Below, piece by piece: positions 50,610 to 60,069 of a stretch of 64,000 nucleotides of DNA. The DNA is from DATHXC01 sp035459965 (GTDB lineage: Bacteria > Pseudomonadota > Gammaproteobacteria > Burkholderiales > Methylophilaceae): assembly GCA_035459965.1 (NCBI GenBank), contig DATHXC010000004.1, forward strand, positions 496,001 to 560,000, given 5' to 3'. Within the stretch, counting starts at the first letter, position 1. Each line of letters begins with the position of its first letter. The notes below the pieces were generated by a model. It did no database searches. It saw nothing but the letters and a program-made list of their open reading frames with translations, and was not told the origin of the DNA. The position numbers and the translations under genes are program-made.

Positions 50610-51659
50610 TTATTCAAATAGCGCATCAACAAACTCACTGGCTTTGAATGGTCGCAAATCGCCTATGCTCTCGCCCACGCCTATATAGCGGATGGGAATA
50701 GGGCGGGATTGTGCGATAGCTGCAATCACTCCACCCTTGGCGGTCCCATCCAGCTTGCTTAGTACCAGTCCAGTCACGCCCAGGGCATCATCAAATGCCT
50801 TCACTTGCGTCACTGCATTCTGCCCGGTATTGGCATCCAGCACCAATAACACCTCATGCGGCGCACCCGGCAAGGCTTTGTCGATGACGCGTTGTACCTT
50901 GCGTATCTCATCCATCAGGTTGAGCTGGGTAGGCAGGCGTCCGGCGGTATCTGCCAGCACGATATCAATACCTTTGGCGCGGGCAGAATTCACCGCATCG
51001 AAAATCACGGCTGCCGGGTCACCGCCTTCGCTCGCCACCACATGCACATTGTTACGTTTCCCCCACGCTTGCAATTGCTCGCGCGCGGCAGCCCGAAAGG
51101 TATCTCCGGCTGCAATCAGCACCGACTTACCCTGTGCCTGGAACAGGTTAGCCAGTTTGCCAATGGTGGTGGTTTTACCCGCACCATTCACACCGGTCAG
51201 CATGATAATAAACGGCTGGTGGCCTGTTGTTTCCAGTGGTTTTTCCAATGGGGCCAGCAGTTCCAGTAAAGATAGCTTCAATGCTTCCTTAAGCTGGCTG
51301 GTATCACTCAGGTTCTGTCGTTTGACACGCCCCCTGATCTGCTCAAGCAATGCATTGGTCGCAGACACGCCAACATCGGAAGTGAGCAGGATAGTTTCCA
51401 GCTCTTCATAGACATCTTCATCGATCTTGCCGCCGTTAAACAGGCTGGCCAGTTGATTGCCAAGCTGGCTGCGTGTCCTGGCAAGTCCTTGTTTCAGGCG
51501 CTCAGTCCAGCTGGCTTGAGTCTCCGGCACATTGGCATTGACACGTACGGGACTATTCTGGCCGCCTGCCTGCGGGGCAGTGTTGATGACTTCGCCAGCG
51601 CTTTGCGCTGTGTCTTGTGCAGGTTTTGGGGATTTGTCTTTTTTGAAAAAATCGAACAT
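50610..51659 (-). CDS. ftsY: signal recognition particle receptor FtsY
   Basis: Docks SRP-bound ribosomes at the membrane. The 349-residue protein has a short acidic/polar A domain (1-50), then the N domain helices and the GTPase G domain. GVNGAGKTTTIGKLANLFQA is near 155, DTFRAAAREQL near 187, DTAGRLPTQLNLMDEI near 238 and TGLVLSKLDGTAKGGV near 295. It ends with the amphipathic GDLRPFKASEFVDALFE. It is the first gene of ftsY-ftsE-ftsX and is divergent from the M16 peptidase genes. Confidence 0.96.
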   Translation of the reverse strand: MFDFFKKDKSPKPAQDTAQSAGEVINTAPQAGGQNSPVRVNANVPETQASWTERLKQGLARTRSQLGNQLASLFNGGKIDEDVYEELETILLTSDVGVSATNALLEQIRGRVKRQNLSDTSQLKEALKLSLLELLAPLEKPLETTGHQPFIIMLTGVNGAGKTTTIGKLANLFQAQGKSVLIAAGDTFRAAAREQLQAWGKRNNVHVVASEGGDPAAVIFDAVNSARAKGIDIVLADTAGRLPTQLNLMDEIRKVQRVIDKALPGAPHEVLLVLDANTGQNAVTQVKAFDDALGVTGLVLSKLDGTAKGGVIAAIAQSRPIPIRYIGVGESIGDLRPFKASEFVDALFE

Positions 51660-51778
51660 GGCAGTTAACTTGTAGTGTTGCGTTATTTTAGTCGCAATTA
51701 CCCATGCACGCTACGAACTAACATAGTTTTACCTTGGTCAGACTGGTGCTTTGTATGATGGGCCTGAGCGCATACCGC

Positions 51779-51784
51779 TATAAT
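51779..51784 (+). promoter_or_regulatory. probable -10 box for the M16 peptidase operon
   Basis: A perfect TATAAT lies 27 bases before the GTG start at 51811. No good -35 hexamer lies at 16-18 bases, so the promoter may be weak or activator-dependent. An AAAAGGAG ribosome site follows. Confidence 0.5.
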
Positions 51785-51810
51785 GCAGGCAATAAAAGGA
51801 GAATCCTGGC

Positions 51811-53181
51811 GTGACTATAAGAAAAAGTACCAAGCAATTATTAATGCTGTTAGCTTTTGTGCCCATTGCAGTTCATGCGGCTGATATTACAGAGTTCAAG
51901 CTAGACAACGGATTAAGGCTGATCGTTCAGGAGGATCACCGCTCACCGGTAGTAGTGTCGCAAGTGTGGTATCGCGCCGGTAGCCTGGATGAAGTCAATG
52001 GTAAAACCGGGGTGGCCCATGTGCTTGAGCACATGATGTTCAAGGGGACTAAAGAGTACAAGGCAGGACAGTTTTCACGACTGATTGCTGCAGCTGGTGG
52101 TAAAGAGAATGCTTTTACCTCGACCGACCAGACCGTTTATTTTCAGCAACTTGAAAAATCCCAGTTGCCGCTATCGATGAAGCTGGAAGCGGATCGCATG
52201 GCTAATCTGCAGCTGACCGAAGAAGAGTTCTCCAAGGAAATCAAGGTGGTAATGGAGGAGCGCCGCTGGCGTACGGAAGACAAGCCGCAATCAAAGGTCA
52301 ACGAGCAATTTCAATCGACCATTTATAAAGTGCATCCTTACGGTCGCCCGGTAGTCGGCTGGATGAATGACCTGGAAAACATGAAAGTAGAAGATGCGCG
52401 TGAGTGGTACCACACCTGGTATGCACCGAATAACGCCATCCTGGTAGTGGTTGGTGATGTGAAAGCGCAGGAGGTATTGAAGCTTGCCAAACAGTATTTT
52501 GGCCCAATCAAGCCACATGTCTTGCCAGCGCGTAAGCCACAGGTGGAGCCGGAGCAGATAGGCGAACGTCGGCTTATCGTCAAGGCACCAGCCAAGCTGC
52601 CCTATGTGCTGATGGGCTACCATGTGCCAGCGCTGAATGATGCAGTAAAAGACTGGGAGCCCTATGCCCTGGAAATCCTGGCAGGCGTGCTCGATGGCAA
52701 CCCCTCTGCGCGACTTAACCAGAACCTGGTGCGTCAATCCCAGGTAGCCGTGGATGTAGGTGCAGGTTACGACATGGTGGAGCGCGGGCGCCAGGCCATA
52801 TTCGAGATTGAAGGCACCCCCAGCGAAGGCAAGACAGCAGCTGATATCGAGGCGGCATTATTGCAGCAGATTGAGCTGATCAAGGATGCGGGCGTAACTA
52901 CCGAAGAGCTTGATCGCGTGAAGGCGCAGGTGATTGCTGCAGATGTCTACCAGCGTGATTCCATGTTTTACCAGGGTATGCAGATCGGCCAGCTCGAGAT
53001 TTCCGGCTTCTCATGGCAGATACTGAAAGATTACCCAGCCAGGCTGAAAGCCGTGACGCCAGAGCAGGTTCAGGCTGTTGCTAAAAAATACCTGGTGAAG
53101 GACAACCTCACTATTGCAACCCTGGATCCCCAGCCTATAGATGCAAATGCCAAGCCACAGGGGAAACCACATGTACATTAA
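51811..53181 (+). CDS. M16 family zinc peptidase, catalytic subunit
   Basis: A 456-residue protein with a signal peptide (about 1-23, ending AVHA). The inverted zinc motif HxxEH is intact as HVLEHMMFKGT (His70, Glu73, His74), with the third-ligand Glu region EEFSKEIKVVMEERRWR near 137. Periplasmic location is inferred. It starts with GTG after a strong AAGGAG site. It overlaps the following M16 gene by 11 bases. Paired small M16 proteins of this kind form a heterodimer in which one supplies the zinc site and the other substrate-binding residues. Confidence 0.93.
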   Translation: MTIRKSTKQLLMLLAFVPIAVHAADITEFKLDNGLRLIVQEDHRSPVVVSQVWYRAGSLDEVNGKTGVAHVLEHMMFKGTKEYKAGQFSRLIAAAGGKENAFTSTDQTVYFQQLEKSQLPLSMKLEADRMANLQLTEEEFSKEIKVVMEERRWRTEDKPQSKVNEQFQSTIYKVHPYGRPVVGWMNDLENMKVEDAREWYHTWYAPNNAILVVVGDVKAQEVLKLAKQYFGPIKPHVLPARKPQVEPEQIGERRLIVKAPAKLPYVLMGYHVPALNDAVKDWEPYALEILAGVLDGNPSARLNQNLVRQSQVAVDVGAGYDMVERGRQAIFEIEGTPSEGKTAADIEAALLQQIELIKDAGVTTEELDRVKAQVIAADVYQRDSMFYQGMQIGQLEISGFSWQILKDYPARLKAVTPEQVQAVAKKYLVKDNLTIATLDPQPIDANAKPQGKPHVH

Positions 53182-54487
53182 GACATTCATAAAGAATTTA
53201 TTGTTAGTTGCTGTCGTCGGCCTGTTCAGTTTACAGGCACAAGCAGGCTTGAAGATTCAGCAATGGCAGACTGCAGAAGGCAGCGAAGTTTATTTCGTTG
53301 AGAATCATGATCTGCCCATCATTGACCTGAGTGTCAATTTTGCTGCAGGTAATGCACGTGATGAATCGCCCTCCAAGGCAGGTATTGCTGCGGTGACTAA
53401 ATACCTGATGACGTTGGGTGCCGCAGGCATGACCGATGAGGCGATCTCCAAGCGCATGGCAGATGTAGGTGCTGTGTTGGGTGGTGAGCTGGATGCAGAC
53501 CGTGCTAGCTTCAAGCTCCGTACCTTGAGTAGCGCACGTGAACGTGATCAGGCACTGGACGTATATACCAGTATCCTGCATAAGCCTGACTTCCCGCAGG
53601 CCGTACTGGAGCGTGAAAAAGCCAGGATCATTGCTGGCCTTCGTGAGTCAGCCACACAGCCTGCAAGCATTGCCAGCAAGGCCTTCATGAAGGCCTTGTA
53701 TGGCAGCCATCCTTATTCTCTGGATGAGGAGCCAGAAACAATTGCCGCCATCAAGCGTGATGATCTGCAGAAGTTTTACGGTACTTATTACGGCGCTAAA
53801 GGTGCAGTCATTGCCTTGATTGGAGATATGAGCCGTGCTCAAGCTGAACAATTGGCGGAGCGTATTTCTGTTGGTTTGCCTCAGGTGGCTGCTACATCAC
53901 CGCTACCGGCAGTACCTTATCCTGACCAGGCTAAAGAAGATCGTATCCCGCACCCTGCCAGTCAGTCACACATCCTGCTGGGGTATCCCGGGGTCAAGCG
54001 CGGTGATGCTGATTACTTCCCGCTTTATGTCGGCAATTATATTCTGGGGGGTGGCGGTTTCGTATCACGCCTGACAGAAGAAGTACGCGAAAAGCGCGGC
54101 CTGGTATATAGCGTCTACAGTTACTTTATGCCTATGTCTGAGCTCGGCCCATTTCAAGTCGGCTTGCAAACCAAGCGTGACCAGGCGGATGCTGCGCTCA
54201 AGCTGGTGCATGAGACGCTGGATAAATTCATTGCTGACGGTGTGACTGAAAAGGAGTTGAAAGCGGCCAAGCAGAATATTACGGGTGGCTTCCCCTTACG
54301 CCTGGATAGCAACGCCAAGATTCTGGATTATCTGGCGGTGATCGGCTTTTACAAATTGCCATTGACCTACCTGGATGATTTTAGCGCACAGGTCAGCAAG
54401 GTGACTGCAGGCCAAATCAAGGATGCATTTAATCGCCGTATCAAGGCTGACAAGCTCGTGACGATTGTAGTCGGTGGCGGCAACTAA
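53171..54487 (+). CDS. M16 family peptidase-like protein, non-catalytic partner subunit
   Basis: A 438-residue protein from the ATG at 53171, with a signal peptide ending SLQAQAG. It has the M16 fold, but the HxxEH position reads AGIAAVTKYLMTLG, so it cannot bind zinc. The C-terminal half keeps the Arg-Tyr substrate-binding type segment (EEVREKRGLVYSVYSYFMP near 300). This matches the non-catalytic partner of a heterodimeric M16 protease. It overlaps the catalytic gene upstream and rsmD downstream, so all three are coupled. Confidence 0.92.
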   Translation: MYIKTFIKNLLLVAVVGLFSLQAQAGLKIQQWQTAEGSEVYFVENHDLPIIDLSVNFAAGNARDESPSKAGIAAVTKYLMTLGAAGMTDEAISKRMADVGAVLGGELDADRASFKLRTLSSARERDQALDVYTSILHKPDFPQAVLEREKARIIAGLRESATQPASIASKAFMKALYGSHPYSLDEEPETIAAIKRDDLQKFYGTYYGAKGAVIALIGDMSRAQAEQLAERISVGLPQVAATSPLPAVPYPDQAKEDRIPHPASQSHILLGYPGVKRGDADYFPLYVGNYILGGGGFVSRLTEEVREKRGLVYSVYSYFMPMSELGPFQVGLQTKRDQADAALKLVHETLDKFIADGVTEKELKAAKQNITGGFPLRLDSNAKILDYLAVIGFYKLPLTYLDDFSAQVSKVTAGQIKDAFNRRIKADKLVTIVVGGGN

Positions 54488-55016
54488 CCGCGTTCGTATA
54501 GGCGGAGGGGAGTGGCGCAGTCGCTTGCTGACATTCCCTGATGTGCCCGGTTTAAGGCCAACCCCCGACCGGGTCAGGCAGACCTTGTTCAACTGGCTGG
54601 GGCAAGAACTGCACGGCCTGAGCTGCCTTGATTTATTTTCTGGTACCGGTGTCATGGGATTTGAGGCGCTGTCGCGTGGCGCAAAGCTGGCGGTGATGGT
54701 GGAAAAAGCGAAGCCAGCTTACCTTGCATTGCAGCAAAATAAGCAACTGCTAAAAGCGGAAGCAGCGCAAGTCTTGAATCTGGATGCCATGCAGTTCCTA
54801 GCACAAAACAGGCAACTGTTTGATGTGATCTTTCTCGACCCGCCTTACCATCAGGACTGGCTGGCTAAGCTCTTGCCACTGATGTCACAGCATATTGCTG
54901 CGGATGGCCTGCTATATGTCGAAGCGGAATATGCGCTAACTGATGATGTACAGTGGCAAGTGATCAAGCATGGCAAGGCCGGTAGTGTCTTTTACCATCT
55001 GTTGAAAAGCCGTTAG
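54474..55016 (+). CDS. rsmD: 16S rRNA (guanine-966-N2)-methyltransferase RsmD
   Basis: A 180-residue SAM-dependent methyltransferase. RIGGGEWRSRLLTFPD opens the protein, RPTPDRVRQTLFNWL is near 29, SAM motif LDLFSGTGVMGFEALSRGA near 53 and catalytic IFLDPPYHQDW near 118. It begins at a GTG within the end of the M16 gene (14-base overlap). rsmD followed by coaD and a ferredoxin gene is a common proteobacterial order. Confidence 0.95.
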   Translation: MAATNRVRIGGGEWRSRLLTFPDVPGLRPTPDRVRQTLFNWLGQELHGLSCLDLFSGTGVMGFEALSRGAKLAVMVEKAKPAYLALQQNKQLLKAEAAQVLNLDAMQFLAQNRQLFDVIFLDPPYHQDWLAKLLPLMSQHIAADGLLYVEAEYALTDDVQWQVIKHGKAGSVFYHLLKSR

Positions 55017-55151
55017 CTCGTCAAAACGCTAGTAGTCAAAAGCAGCCAGTTATTCAAAAAATCATTAGCCTGTTAAAATTGGTGTAATGAATCAATGCAA
55101 TTAATTAAGACATTGCCCTAAAGTACTTGCAGTTTTCACAGGTAGCCTGAA

Positions 55152-55655
55152 ATGCAGAAAAATCTTAAAGTTGTTTACCCCGGTACCTTTGACCCCATGA
55201 CCCTGGGCCATGAAGATATTGTGCGACGTGCCGCCGGCCTGTTCTCCGAGGTGATTGTCGCAGTGGCACAGAATCCCGGTAAAAAACCATTTTTTGATCT
55301 GGATGAACGTGTGGCATTGGCCGCCAGTGTACTGAAAGACTGCCCCAATGTGACCGTGATGGGCTTCTCGGGATTGCTCATGCATTTTGTCCAGGAGCAG
55401 GGGGCACGCGTGATCGTGCGTGGCCTGCGCGCTGCATCGGATTTTGAATATGAGTTCCAGTTGGCGGGTATGAACCGCAAGCTGTTCCCACAGGTGGAAT
55501 CCCTGTTTTTGACGCCTTCAGAGCAATATATGTTTATTTCTGCCAGCCTGGTGCGTGAAGTGGCGATGCTGGGTGGAGATGTGACCAAGTTCGTATCACC
55601 GCTGGTGCAGGATCATATCCAAACCAAACTGCATGAAATCGCCCAGAAAAAATAG
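55152..55655 (+). CDS. coaD: phosphopantetheine adenylyltransferase
   Basis: The penultimate enzyme of coenzyme A synthesis. The 167-residue protein has the nucleotidyltransferase motif YPGTFDPMTLGHEDIVRRA at residues 9-27 (TLGH), RGLRAASDFEYEFQLAGMNR near 93 and SASLVREVAMLGGDVTKFV near 132. Length and motifs are standard. Confidence 0.97.
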   Translation: MQKNLKVVYPGTFDPMTLGHEDIVRRAAGLFSEVIVAVAQNPGKKPFFDLDERVALAASVLKDCPNVTVMGFSGLLMHFVQEQGARVIVRGLRAASDFEYEFQLAGMNRKLFPQVESLFLTPSEQYMFISASLVREVAMLGGDVTKFVSPLVQDHIQTKLHEIAQKK

Positions 55656-55664
55656 GCAAAGAGC

Positions 55665-55937
55665 ATGGCATTAATGATTACCGATGAATGCATCAACTGT
55701 GATGTGTGCGAGCCCGAATGCCCGAATGGGGCAATCTTCCAGGGCGAGGAGATTTATGTCATTAATCCTGATCTGTGTACTGAATGTGTCGGGCACTTCA
55801 ATACCCCGCAATGCCAGGAAGTGTGCCCGATAGACTGCATCCCGTTTAACCCGGATGTGGTGGAAAATAAAGAGCAACTGATGGACAAGTACTACACTAT
55901 TACAGCCACTAAAAGCACAACAGTTAAAACCGACTGA
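55665..55937 (+). CDS. YfhL-type 2[4Fe-4S] ferredoxin
   Basis: A 90-residue ferredoxin. The first cluster is CINCDVCEPECP near residues 9-20. The second set is CTECVGHFNTPQCQEVCPID near 38-57, with the longer insertion between cysteines typical of the Alvin/YfhL family. The C-terminal helix (ENKEQLMDKYYTI) is also typical. These ferredoxins have very low reduction potentials; their partners are poorly known. It sits 9 bases after coaD and 10 bases before gloA. Confidence 0.95.
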   Translation: MALMITDECINCDVCEPECPNGAIFQGEEIYVINPDLCTECVGHFNTPQCQEVCPIDCIPFNPDVVENKEQLMDKYYTITATKSTTVKTD

Positions 55938-55947
55938 GGAGAAAAGC

Positions 55948-56337
55948 ATGCGTTTATTACACACGATGTTAAGGGTAGGCAATCTTGAAAGCTCAATCAA
56001 GTTCTACACAGAAGTATTAGGCATGCAAGTGCTAAGGCAGCATGATTATCCTGACGGAAAATTTACCCTGGCTTTTTTGGGGTATGGCGCAGAAAAAGAC
56101 CATACCGTGCTTGAGCTTACTTACAACTATGGCGTTGAAAGCTACGATATGGGCAAGGCTTACGGCCATATCGCTATCGAGGTAGATGATGCCTATGCGG
56201 CATGTGAAAAGGTCAAGTCAGCGGGTGGCAAGGTCATTCGTGAAGCGGGCCCGATGATGCATGGCACCACAGTAATTGCCTTCATCGAGGATCCTGATGG
56301 CTACAAGGTGGAGTTCATACAGGCTGGTACATTCTAA
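55948..56337 (+). CDS. gloA: lactoylglutathione lyase (glyoxalase I)
   Basis: Detoxifies methylglyoxal as its glutathione hemithioacetal. The 129-residue protein carries the four metal ligands of GloA: His in RLLHTMLRVGN, Glu in HTVLELTYNYG near 56, His in AYGHIAIEVDDAY near 74 and Glu in GYKVEFIQ near 122. The short form without inserts is of the Ni/Co-dependent E. coli type. It ends before a strong terminator. Confidence 0.96.
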   Translation: MRLLHTMLRVGNLESSIKFYTEVLGMQVLRQHDYPDGKFTLAFLGYGAEKDHTVLELTYNYGVESYDMGKAYGHIAIEVDDAYAACEKVKSAGGKVIREAGPMMHGTTVIAFIEDPDGYKVEFIQAGTF

Positions 56338-56356
56338 GCTCAGATATAAATTGGAC

Positions 56357-56390
56357 AATAAAAAAGCCTGCATATGCAGGCTTTTTTATT
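56357..56390. terminator. bidirectional intrinsic terminator between gloA and gnd
   Basis: A perfect 34-base palindrome: A-rich arm, GCCTGCAT/ATGCAGGC core, T-rich arm. It serves both convergent genes. Confidence 0.93.
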
Positions 56391-56421
56391 GCTTAAATAT
56401 CCAAAACAAAAGGCCTAAAGA

Positions 56422-57933
56422 TTAAATCTCTATTTGTACGCGCGGTGTTTCTGGCCAATCCACATGGAAGAACTCGCCTCTAGGCTTGTCGGTACGTTCG
56501 TAGGTATGTGCACCGAAATAATCACGTTGACCTTGCAGCAGATTGGCTGGCAATACTGCACTGCGGTAGCCATCATAATAAGCCAGTGCCGCCGCAAAAC
56601 CTTGCGCAGGAATACCATTGGTGACTGCCAAGGCAATCACTTTACGCCATCCAGCCTGACCTTCGTTCATGGCATTGGTGAAGTAAGGGTCCAGCATCAG
56701 GTTCTTGAGGCTAGAATTCAATGCATAAGCGTCGGTGATCTTTTGCAGGAAGCGTGCGCGGATGATGCAGCCACCACGCCAGATTTGTGCGAGTTCGCCA
56801 AAGTTAAGATTCCAGTTGTATGCAACCTGGGCTTTATCAAACAGCTGGAAGCCTTGAGCGTATGCGCAGATTTTTGAGCAATATAAGGCATTCTTGATGG
56901 CTTCGATAATTTCTTTTTTATCGGTCTCATGCTTGATGACCGGGCCTTGCAGAATCTTGCTGGCTGCCACACGCTCTTCTTTCAGGCTTGAAAGTGCACG
57001 GGCATACACTGCTGCAGCAATTGCATTTGCTGGTGCGCCAAGCTCCAATGCGTTTGCGGCTGTCCATTGACCAGTGCCTTTTTGACCTGCGGTATCCAGG
57101 ATCTTATCCACCAGGAATCCATCCCCTGCAGGGTCTTTTTGTTGCAGGATGTCGCCAGTGATTTCGATCAGGAAGCTGGAGAGTTCACCTTTATTCCATT
57201 CCTTGAACACAGCGCCAATTTCATCTGCCTGCATGCCCAGCAGATTCTTCATCAGCCAGTACGCTTCACAGATCAACTGCATATCAATGTACTCAATACC
57301 GTTATGCACCATCTTCACATAATGGCCGGCACCGTCCGGGCCCACATATTCTGTACATGGAAAGCCACCAACTACTGGCTTGCCTGGTTTTGCACCTTCA
57401 AGCGGTTCGCCAGTCTTTGAATCGACCTTGGCAGCGATATCGCGCCAGATCGGCTCAAGCGATGCCCATGCCTTGCGTGTACCGCCCGGCATGAGGGAGG
57501 GGCCGAAACGCGCGCCGGTTTCACCACCGGAAACGCCGGAACCTACGAATTCCAAACCTTTGGCGCTGAGCTCTTTTTCGCGACGGATGGTATCTGTCCA
57601 CAATGCATTACCGCCGTCAATAATGATGTCGCCTTCTTCCAGGAAAGGCACCAGCGCGTTGATAGTGACATCAGTCGCACTGCCAGCCTTGACCAGCAGT
57701 ACGATCTTGCGCGGACGCTTAATACTGAGCACGAAGCTGGCCATATCCTGGAAGCCAATCAGGTTGTCTGCTGAGGGTTCGCTCTTTTTGCAGTACTCGA
57801 TAAATTCGGTGGTTTTTTCGGGATTACGGTTGTAAACAGAAATCTTGTAACCATGATCCGCAATATTTAATGCAAGGTTCTGCCCCATTACTGCTAGACC
57901 AACGAGGCCAATGTCTGTGTTTTTTGTAATCAT
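56422..57933 (-). CDS. gnd: 6-phosphogluconate dehydrogenase (decarboxylating)
   Basis: Oxidises 6-phosphogluconate to ribulose 5-phosphate and CO2 with NAD(P)+. At 503 residues it is about 35 longer than E. coli Gnd (468); the extra residues include the insert around DSKTGEPLEGAKPGKPVVG near 183. Motifs: GLAVMGQNLALNIADHGY at the Rossmann start, IIDGGNALWTDTIRREKEL near 105, GSGVSGGETGARFGPSLMPG near 131 and HYVKMVHNGIEYIDMQLI near 210 with the catalytic Lys. In Methylophilaceae this enzyme closes the oxidative ribulose-monophosphate cycle; here it stands alone, convergent to gloA. Confidence 0.96.
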   Translation of the reverse strand: MITKNTDIGLVGLAVMGQNLALNIADHGYKISVYNRNPEKTTEFIEYCKKSEPSADNLIGFQDMASFVLSIKRPRKIVLLVKAGSATDVTINALVPFLEEGDIIIDGGNALWTDTIRREKELSAKGLEFVGSGVSGGETGARFGPSLMPGGTRKAWASLEPIWRDIAAKVDSKTGEPLEGAKPGKPVVGGFPCTEYVGPDGAGHYVKMVHNGIEYIDMQLICEAYWLMKNLLGMQADEIGAVFKEWNKGELSSFLIEITGDILQQKDPAGDGFLVDKILDTAGQKGTGQWTAANALELGAPANAIAAAVYARALSSLKEERVAASKILQGPVIKHETDKKEIIEAIKNALYCSKICAYAQGFQLFDKAQVAYNWNLNFGELAQIWRGGCIIRARFLQKITDAYALNSSLKNLMLDPYFTNAMNEGQAGWRKVIALAVTNGIPAQGFAAALAYYDGYRSAVLPANLLQGQRDYFGAHTYERTDKPRGEFFHVDWPETPRVQIEI

Positions 57934-58230
57934 AATCCCGGTTTCTTTTAGGTTGGTTAGATGGAAATGAAGAACGAATATTAATGTTATTATGTACTTG
58001 TAATACTATCAGTTTTAATTATGTCTTGTACCAGTTTTGCGCGTGTTTTTATTCAGCATTTATCTAAAAGATTGTCATTGGCTACTTCAATGGTCGGCTG
58101 AATTTTACTTAAGTTTGAACTTCGCCCCTAAATCTTAGGACTTAATTGTGAAGTAATAAAGAAAAGTCATAATCTCACCACCTGAATACTCATTCTCTTT
58201 AAATCACGTTTAATCAAGAAAGTTGTTTGA

Positions 58231-59982
58231 ATGCCTCATGACGTTAGCTTAATTTCCACCATTTCTGCCGCGCTGGGTCTCGCCTTGATTATGGGCTTTG
58301 TCGCTGCAAAGTTGCGTATGCCGCCATTGGTCGGTTACTTGCTCGCTGGGATCGTGATCGGCCCAGCAACGCCGGGATTCGTTGCCGATGTGGCACTTGC
58401 TGGGCAGCTTGCCGAAATCGGCGTGATGTTGCTGATGTTTGGCGTAGGTTTGCATTTTTCCCTTAAAGACTTGCTGGCAGTACGCAGAATTGCAATTCCC
58501 GGTGCACTGTTCCAGATATTGGTGGCAACTGGGCTTGGCGTGGGTACTGCCATGTACTGGGGCTGGGATATTGGAGCTGCGCTCGTGTTTGGTCTTGCCC
58601 TCTCGGTAGCCAGTACGGTGGTGTTGCTGCGTGCTTTAGAGAGTCGTGGTGCGCTGGAATCGGTCAACGGGCAGATTGCAGTAGGCTGGCTAATTGTAGA
58701 AGACCTCATCATGGTACTAGTACTGGTGTTGCTCCCCGTACTGGCAGGCTTGCTTGGCGCCAAGCCCGATTCGGCAACAGCAGCAACACATGCTGTTGCT
58801 GCCAGCGACAGCGGGATATGGGTGACAATCGGCATCACCCTGGCGAAGGTGGTGGCATTTATTGCCATCATGCTGATCGTTGGCCGCAGGGCATTCCCCA
58901 AACTGTTGTGGCTAGTGGCGCGTACCGGTTCGCGTGAACTGTTCACGCTTTGCGTGCTGGCGGCGGCGGTAGGTGTTGCCTATGGTTCGGCCAAGATGTT
59001 CGATGTTTCTTTTGCGCTCGGTGCCTTTTTTGCGGGCATGATGATGCGGGAGTCTGAGTTCAGCCATCGCGCGGCAGAAGAATCCTTGCCACTGCGCGAT
59101 GCATTCTCCGTTCTGTTCTTTGTCTCGGTCGGTATGCTGTTTGACCCTAGCGTGTTGCTATCCGAACCAGTCAAGGTACTTGCAGTAACCGCCATCATCA
59201 TGGTCGGTAAGACATTAGCAGCCATTCTGCTGGTGCTGGCATTTCGCTATCCACTGAATACCGCTTTAACGGTAGGTGCCAGCCTGGCGCAGATTGGCGA
59301 GTTCTCATTTATCCTGGCTGGAATGGGAGTAGGGCTTGGCTTGCTCTCCGCAGAAGGCCAAAGCCTGATACTTGCCGGTGCGCTGATTTCAATTGCATTT
59401 AACTCCTTACTGTTTAAAGCCATACAGCCTTTGCAAACTATATTGCGTCAGCGTTCAGCATTGGCGCGGCGACTGGAATCGCGCGAAGATCCTCTGGCTC
59501 AATTACCTATGACGGTAGAAGAAGCTTATCTTTCCCGTCAGGTCGTGCTGGTAGGCTATGGACGAGTTGGCAGGCGCATAGCTGAATCCTTGACCGAGCA
59601 TAAAATTCCTTACGTCGTGGCAGAGCAGAACCGGGATATAGTCAAGAAACTGCGCGCTCGTGATATACCTGCTGTATCCGGTGATGCCTCAGAGCCAGCA
59701 GTACTGATACAGGCCCATATCGCAAAAGCGGGGATGCTGGTGATTGCCACCCCTGACACTATCAGCGTACGCAAAATGGTGACTATAGCCCGGGCATTGA
59801 ATCCAGCGATTGAAGTCGTGGTGCGGACGCACAATGAAGAAGAGTCGCGCATGCTTGAAAAAGAGAGTGTCGGTAAAGTGTTTATGGGTGAGCATGAGTT
59901 GGCAAAAGGCATGACCGAGCATGTGCTAGACAGAATGGGCTATAAAGATCCGGCCTATGATGCACAAGCAAATGGCCACTAG
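58231..59982 (+). CDS. Kef/YbaL-type cation:proton antiporter (CPA2) with TrkA-N domain
   Basis: A 583-residue inner-membrane transporter. About twelve helices (1-400) include the CPA2 start LRMPPLVGYLLAGIVIGPAT and LMLFGVGLHF-like LLMFGVGLHFSLKDLLAVR near 70. A cytoplasmic RCK/TrkA-N domain (about 430-560) begins QVVLVGYGRVGRRIAESL and binds nucleotide. It is closer to YbaL than to KefB/KefC because it has no KefF/KefG partner and a shorter C terminus. The role is probably K+ efflux or pH control; the ion is not readable from sequence. About 297 AT-rich bases without a visible gene precede it. Confidence 0.9.
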   Translation: MPHDVSLISTISAALGLALIMGFVAAKLRMPPLVGYLLAGIVIGPATPGFVADVALAGQLAEIGVMLLMFGVGLHFSLKDLLAVRRIAIPGALFQILVATGLGVGTAMYWGWDIGAALVFGLALSVASTVVLLRALESRGALESVNGQIAVGWLIVEDLIMVLVLVLLPVLAGLLGAKPDSATAATHAVAASDSGIWVTIGITLAKVVAFIAIMLIVGRRAFPKLLWLVARTGSRELFTLCVLAAAVGVAYGSAKMFDVSFALGAFFAGMMMRESEFSHRAAEESLPLRDAFSVLFFVSVGMLFDPSVLLSEPVKVLAVTAIIMVGKTLAAILLVLAFRYPLNTALTVGASLAQIGEFSFILAGMGVGLGLLSAEGQSLILAGALISIAFNSLLFKAIQPLQTILRQRSALARRLESREDPLAQLPMTVEEAYLSRQVVLVGYGRVGRRIAESLTEHKIPYVVAEQNRDIVKKLRARDIPAVSGDASEPAVLIQAHIAKAGMLVIATPDTISVRKMVTIARALNPAIEVVVRTHNEEESRMLEKESVGKVFMGEHELAKGMTEHVLDRMGYKDPAYDAQANGH

Positions 59983-60069
59983 AATAGTATCCACATTTTC
60001 TTAGCCAGACCTTTATAATAAGCGGCTATTTTTTAAGTGTGAAACGCTGCATATTCAGCCGTTACTAAA

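Noticed and set aside
58335..58946. 203-codon minus-strand frame inside the antiporter gene
   Set aside because: Antisense to conserved membrane helices, with no ribosome site and Ser/Thr/Ala-biased composition as expected of a shadow.
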